64,000 nucleotides of DNA from Effrenium voratum (taxonomy: Eukaryota > Sar > Dinophyceae > Suessiales > Symbiodiniaceae). The translations under genes were made by a program, and so were the position numbers. The stretch covers positions 1-64,000 of the forward strand of contig CAUJNA010000471.1 of NCBI GenBank assembly GCA_963377175.1, given 5' to 3'. The notes under the pieces are model-generated. The model was not told where the DNA came from. It ran no database searches and saw nothing but the letters and a program-made list of their open reading frames with translations. Shown one piece after another: positions 59,692 to 64,000 of the stretch; position 1 is the stretch's first letter, and the number at the start of each line of letters is the position of its first letter.

Positions 59692-61716
59692 TCACGGGGC
59701 ACATGGTTGGCCGCCAGCGAGCAGCCATGGGTGTGGAGCGAAGACCAGCTCCATCAGGATCGCCGCCGTGTAGGGCTTCTTGGAGCCAAGGTTGAGCATC
59801 GCCATGACGTTGCCCTGATTGTCACTGCCCGCCGGGAGTCGGACCCGGGAGGACAGAGGGCCTTGGTGCGTGAGGATCATGTTGCAGAGGAAGAGCGTGC
59901 CCAGCATCTCCAGAGCTGCAATCCTCCGCTTTGGATCCCCATTCTTGAAAGCCCAAGGGTACTCCTCCACGTGGATCTGCTCATGGAACCAGTACACCTC
60001 CTTCTTGTCCGGTTCCACCGTGTTGGAGCACCAACCTCCCACAAATGCCAGTCCGTCGTCCGAGGCGCTAGCGTCGCTGCAACCCCACCAAGAGGACTTC
60101 GGCAAGTAGGGGGAGTACTGGACGAAAGGCGTGTTGAAGAGGAACCGCAGCATGAACGCCAGCATCCTGACCACCTTAGGGGGTTTCCCCACCGTGGTGG
60201 TGGCCATCTTCCAGGCCCAAAGTGGCTGGAGCATCGATTTCGCCAGCGGACATGCGGCCGTTGCCCATTGGATGCGGCCCAGGGCCTTCTCGATGTCCTT
60301 CGAGTGCATCGCCTGCCCTTCCACCATGGTCTGTAAAACCTCCATAACCAGGATGTGTTTGTTGGCCGCCATGAGAACCTGCGGGATGTTCGGGTGGACC
60401 ACGAAGCCCAGCCACGTGTTAACCTCCGCCAAGTGCGTCTTCTTCCAGCTAAGTGGGGTGCCCAATGCCAGGAGTGTGGCCAGCAGCGCCACCGCCAAGT
60501 TCACTGCCCCCTCGCTTCGAAGCAGCCACAGGAAGTCGTCGACGAAGACGAAGTTCCAATCCACTTGGGGGAAAAGCGCGTAGAGGACCCTGAGCAGAAG
60601 GGCTGCCAGGCGTCCCCAGTAGGATTGGGCACTGGCCATGCCATATGTGCCTACCTTGTTCACCCACCATTCTTCCCCCAGTGAGGCCACCTGGAACCGC
60701 CAGTCCTTCCTGAGGACCTTCACTCTCCGGTGGGCCTTGGTGACGTCCGCCTTGAGCAGCACCCACCTGGTGCCCGGCTCCGGCCATAGCCAGCCCCCAG
60801 GTGGAGGTTTGACGATCCCCCCCTCGGGGCCAGAGGCACCCTGAGAGGGGGGTCCCTCCTCGGCTGCCGCATGTAGCCAATGGAGAGCTTGGACCCCATC
60901 CAACACCGTCGGAGCCGTCGTCCTCTCCACCGTCTGGTTCCTGATGGTGTCATTGGCCCCTCCCACCGAGCCATCGTAGATCGTGCGGATCTTGTCCCCC
61001 TCGTCGATGCCCGCCAGGGGGCCGGGGCAAAGGTCCTCGCTGTCGCAGCCACATCGCGATGCGGCCGCCTCCTTACTGAAGGGGCCCTCCACCATGCCCA
61101 TGGGGACCTCCTCCAGAAATGTGCTCCGGATGAGCTCGCTGAAGTGATCCGAGGGGTAGTTACCCCTGCCCTCCGGTTCCTCCCCTTTCAGCTCCTTCTT
61201 GAGTGGCCAGATGCCCGGCGAGGTCAGGGGTGGGTCCGTGACCCCCAGCGGGACCCCTTGCTCCAGGTCCCGGGGAAACTGGTGATCGGGGTCCTGAATG
61301 TTCAGAGCACGCTGTGCAAGATGTCCAGGAAGAAGGGTTGGCCGTCCGCTGGTCGGCCTGCCCCCGGCGCCAGAATCTCCCTGATCCTCCAGCAGGTCCT
61401 CCGGGAAGGGATGTGACCCATCCCCCAACAGGCCCTCCAGCGCTGCTGCTTTGGACAGCGGTCGGGCCCACGGGGCCAACCGTCCCAATGAGGGCTTTCC
61501 TCCACCGTCTCTTAAGGGACGCTGCTTGAAAGCCATCTGGAGGTATGTCGGAGATATTGGGGTCGTGAGTGATCGGCAGGATGGTAGGCCGATCCGAAAT
61601 CTCCATGCCCTGGTGCGGACATGGATCCAGGGGAAGAGTTCCAGTTCCTCCACCTCGCCAGTCCTCTGTGTCGATGTCCCAGCCTCTGGAGTATCCGAGG
61701 CCGAGAGACCTGCCAA
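59692..61716 (-). pseudogene. RT-RNase H ORF of the right-hand retroelement
   Basis: 674 codons. RT motifs: LLKADVTKAHRRV, GMASAQSYWGR and FVFVDDFLWLL (the YXDD-equivalent, near residue 386). RNase H-like motifs: CSDASASDDGLAFVGGW and AGSDNQGNVMAML. The frame ends early at 59692. One base away the reading continues with HVPREFNQWADELTH, the usual end of RNase H, to a stop at 59531-59529. A one-base indel near 59710 therefore truncates it. Confidence 0.85.
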
Positions 61717-61799
61717 CGCTTGTTGGCCCGCCTTCAGCCTCCGGGACGTTGTCCCCCGGCGTGCTGGGAGAAGGTTCCCTTGGACGCCTCGGGGAGGTT

Positions 61800-62640
61800 G
61801 TTGGGTTAGCCTGGGGCGCCATGCCCCCCGGCCTCAGCGCCTCCAGGACGGGTCCCGCTCGGCAAAGGATGGCCGCTGCTAGACCCTGCATCATCTGCTC
61901 CGGGTACCGGCTGAGGTCACTGGAGTTGGTTGTTTTTTTTCTGGGGCGCGACCCGTGGTTGCAACGCAGGTCATGCCAATGGTGGAGAGGAAGGTCCGTT
62001 GACAATGCCGTGGACTTCACAACCACCTGGCCCAGGCGGCACTCATCGAACTTGATGAGGGAGTGGTGGAGTGCACTTGCCCATTGAACGTAGGCCCGCG
62101 TGACCCAGATGGATGAGCACCTCGCTGCGCTCGGGCTCTTGCTGCACTCCATCGGGTCCATCGGGTGCTCCAGGAAAGAGGAGCCAACCTGCGGGACCGT
62201 CAGCTGTCCTAGCCCCTTGTAGGCCAGCGAGGTCAGGTACATCTGACGGAGCATGAGCACGCTGTCATTGTCCGTGTCCTCCATAACCCGGGGCTCCAAG
62301 TCCTCTAAGCCCCACAAGGTCTGCTCTGCTCTGCCCCTCACCGGCGGCGGGCCACCCGGTTTGGGGAACCACCTGAGGATGCTCCACGTCCTGCAGTTGG
62401 GGCCACCTCCCACCAATGCGACCTTGCCCGCCATGGCCATGGAGCACATCGTCGATCCTCGCCCAGCATGTCCTGGCCCAGGTCTCCACCCTTTCTCCTG
62501 ATATCCACCGCCCAAATGTACTCCGAGAAGGCCGGGTTGTAGGCATGGAGGTAGGCATCCAGGGCCCCCGCATCATCCTTCCCAGCGTACAGCAGGATGA
62601 GGGACGGCTTTGAAGACCCCGGCACTGGCCTCGGCGTCCA
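61800..62640 (-). pseudogene. Methyltransferase-like domain of the right-hand retroelement
   Basis: SSKPSLILLYAGKDD (SAM-site-like strand and loop) is in one frame. GGGPNCRTWSILRWFP (comparable to the PC loop of C5-methyltransferases) and FDECRLGQVVVKSTALSTDL are in the next. The Cys of the loop is kept although the Pro before it reads Asn. The frame change falls between these blocks near 62450. The same domain type occurs in the Pol of the 24-kb element. Confidence 0.65.
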
Positions 62641-63177
62641 CCCCAGTCTGAGCCTCAGTCTTTCCGGGATGTCCTGCATCCATGGGAAGGTGGGGCTTGC
62701 CCCCCCTAGGGATTCCGCGTGACCTTTGTCTGATCCCCCCGTCATCTGTCCCCGGGCTCGATGCTTGCCCTGGCGGTTCTTCCCGCCCTTGGAACGCCCC
62801 TTGCTGGGCGGATCCTCACCTCTGGGTCTCTCTGGGGGGTCTTCCCACTGCCTCGGTGGGTGCGGGGGAAAGGGATGCTTCCGCCCTTCTGGAGTGCCCT
62901 GGCTGGGACCGCTCCTCTTCTTCGGTGGAGGGGCTTCCGGGGCCGGTGGCACCCTGAAAAAAGTCCCCCCCCATCTGAGGCCGTCCTGGCCTCCCCCGCT
63001 CTGTCTGCCTTCCGCTGTGGCTCTGGTGGGGCTGGCTCTCCCTCTCTGTGTGCACTCTCGCACTGGTGGCCTGTGATCCCAACTGAGACTGGGAAGCCAC
63101 GGGGCCTATGGCACCCTGGGTGGCCTCCTGTCCCTTGGGAAGGTGAGGGCATGCCTGTGGCGCATGCTTCGAGGGCA

Positions 63178-63981
63178 TCACACACCCACCCATCCTTCCT
63201 GACCGGGCAGTTGTGCCGAACACTTGTTGTGGAGGTGATGATCTCTGCAGCACGCCACCCCTTTGGGATTCTTGAAAGCCCAGTGGTCCGGCCATGGAAC
63301 TGAGGGGGAGTTGGGGGACTTCCCCTTGCCGCCCTTGCCCTTCGGCTTGGACCGGGTCGGCCCCGAGGGCCAGGCGCCTTTCCCCCCCTTCTTCGGCTTC
63401 TCCCACTGAGTCTGCCACACCTTAGGTGCCTTGCCCTTGTTCTTCCCCTTCTCCGGCGCCTCTCGTTGCCAGAAGAGGAAGTCGCCCCTGATATTCTTGA
63501 GGGCATCGGAGAGGGTGGTGCCCTGGTGCACCATCTCGTGGATCTTCCTCCACGCATTGCGCTCTGCAAACAGCAAGGTGGTGTCACTCGGGGGAGGCCT
63601 TCTGCCAGCGATGTCCTCCCCATAGAACCAGTCATACCAATCGTCCAGCTCCGCCTTGGTGACCTTCAGGTTGCCAAACTGTGGCAGCGCCGCCGTGCAC
63701 ATCAGGAGCGTCGTCCTGAAAGTTTGGTGCAAACGTTCCAACTGGCGCCGAGATGTGGGGTGGCTCCTCACCTCTTCTTCATCCTCCCTGTCCCAGCCGT
63801 CCACCGTGATCTTCTTATGGGTGGATGAGGGGCGTTCCCCTTCTTCCGGGAGCGCGCTCACGATGTGTTTTGCCGGGATGTAGCCCAGCTCACCCTTGGC
63901 AATCAAACGCCACTGCTTCTTGAGGTAGCCATCACTCCCTTGGAACTCCAACCTCGGCTTCGGGGTTCCATGAGTGGCCAC
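63178..63981 (-). pseudogene. Gag-like ORF of the right-hand retroelement
   Basis: 267 codons open. A helical N-terminal half is followed by a Lys/Gly/Pro-rich linker (KGGKGAWPSGPTRSKPKGKG) and the start of a Cys/His cluster (CCRDHHLHNKC). The remainder of the cluster (HNCPVRKDGWVCD, then KHAPQACPH) lies in two other frames, which indicates at least two indels. The true start may lie outside the window. Confidence 0.7.
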
Positions 63982-64000
63982 GTAAGCATCCTCCAGCTGG

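Larger units (their letters stand above)
59529..64000 (-). pseudogene. Second retroelement, frameshifted, running off the window
   Basis: Minus-strand coding needs several frames in turn: 63981-63178 in one frame; two frame changes near 63220 and 63180; 63063-62338; then 62515-61160 in another frame; then 61716-59692; then a last change near 59710 that restores the RNase H end and a stop at 59531-59529. The parts read, in order: Gag-like with a broken Cys/His finger, methyltransferase-like, RT, RNase H. No LTR, tyrosine recombinase or integrase is visible in the part present, so the class (DIRS-like or other) stays open. Confidence 0.8.

Overview
The window looks like nuclear DNA of a dinoflagellate, probably Symbiodiniaceae-like. 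The signs are: minus-strand genes cut into exons of about 20-110 nt; many introns that start GC instead of GT and end AG; a relict of the dinoflagellate spliced leader upstream of one gene; and retroelements that carry methyltransferase-like domains. Nearly all recognisable coding signal is on the minus strand. The long low-complexity ORFs are translations of microsatellites.

Three structures sit inside one another. (1) A class III adenylate/guanylate cyclase-like gene runs on the minus strand from at least 54.05 kb to about 2.1 kb. It has about 20 well-supported mini-exons whose reading phases fit where both edges could be read. Several catalytic residues of its cyclase domain are replaced, so it may be a pseudo-cyclase. 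(2) Inside one of its introns (between exons at 36658-36710 and 9297-9344), on the same strand, lies a complete-looking 12-TM MFS transporter gene. Its first 1.2 kb has no intron and a spliced-leader relict lies about 110 nt upstream of its start, the marks of a retrogene. (3) Inside the single intron of the MFS gene sits a young 24,069-bp LTR retrotransposon (10547-34615), also in sense orientation, with a 5-bp target duplication (ttaac) and LTRs that differ by one substitution and two indels.

The LTR element is Ty1/copia-type by domain order (protease, integrase, reverse transcriptase, RNase H) but very large. It has an 1,820-aa Gag-like ORF rich in zinc clusters, a CCCH-finger ORF, a protease ORF, and a 2,124-aa Pol with a C5-methyltransferase-like domain and a full five-motif dUTPase between integrase and reverse transcriptase. 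Two further ORFs of 572 and 2,474 aa lie downstream. Across its whole internal region are scattered about 80 short perfect inverted repeats around a TANC tetranucleotide (GNUA loop in the sense RNA), with stems that differ from copy to copy. This is the strongest unexplained signal in the window.

The right end (59.5-64 kb) holds a second retroelement on the minus strand, running off the window. It has a zinc-finger Gag-like part, a methyltransferase-like domain and an RT-RNase H, and is broken by several frameshifts. The remainder (0-2 kb and most of 42-59 kb) is intronic or flanking DNA with microsatellites, poly-G/C runs and a pair of small inverted-repeat elements.
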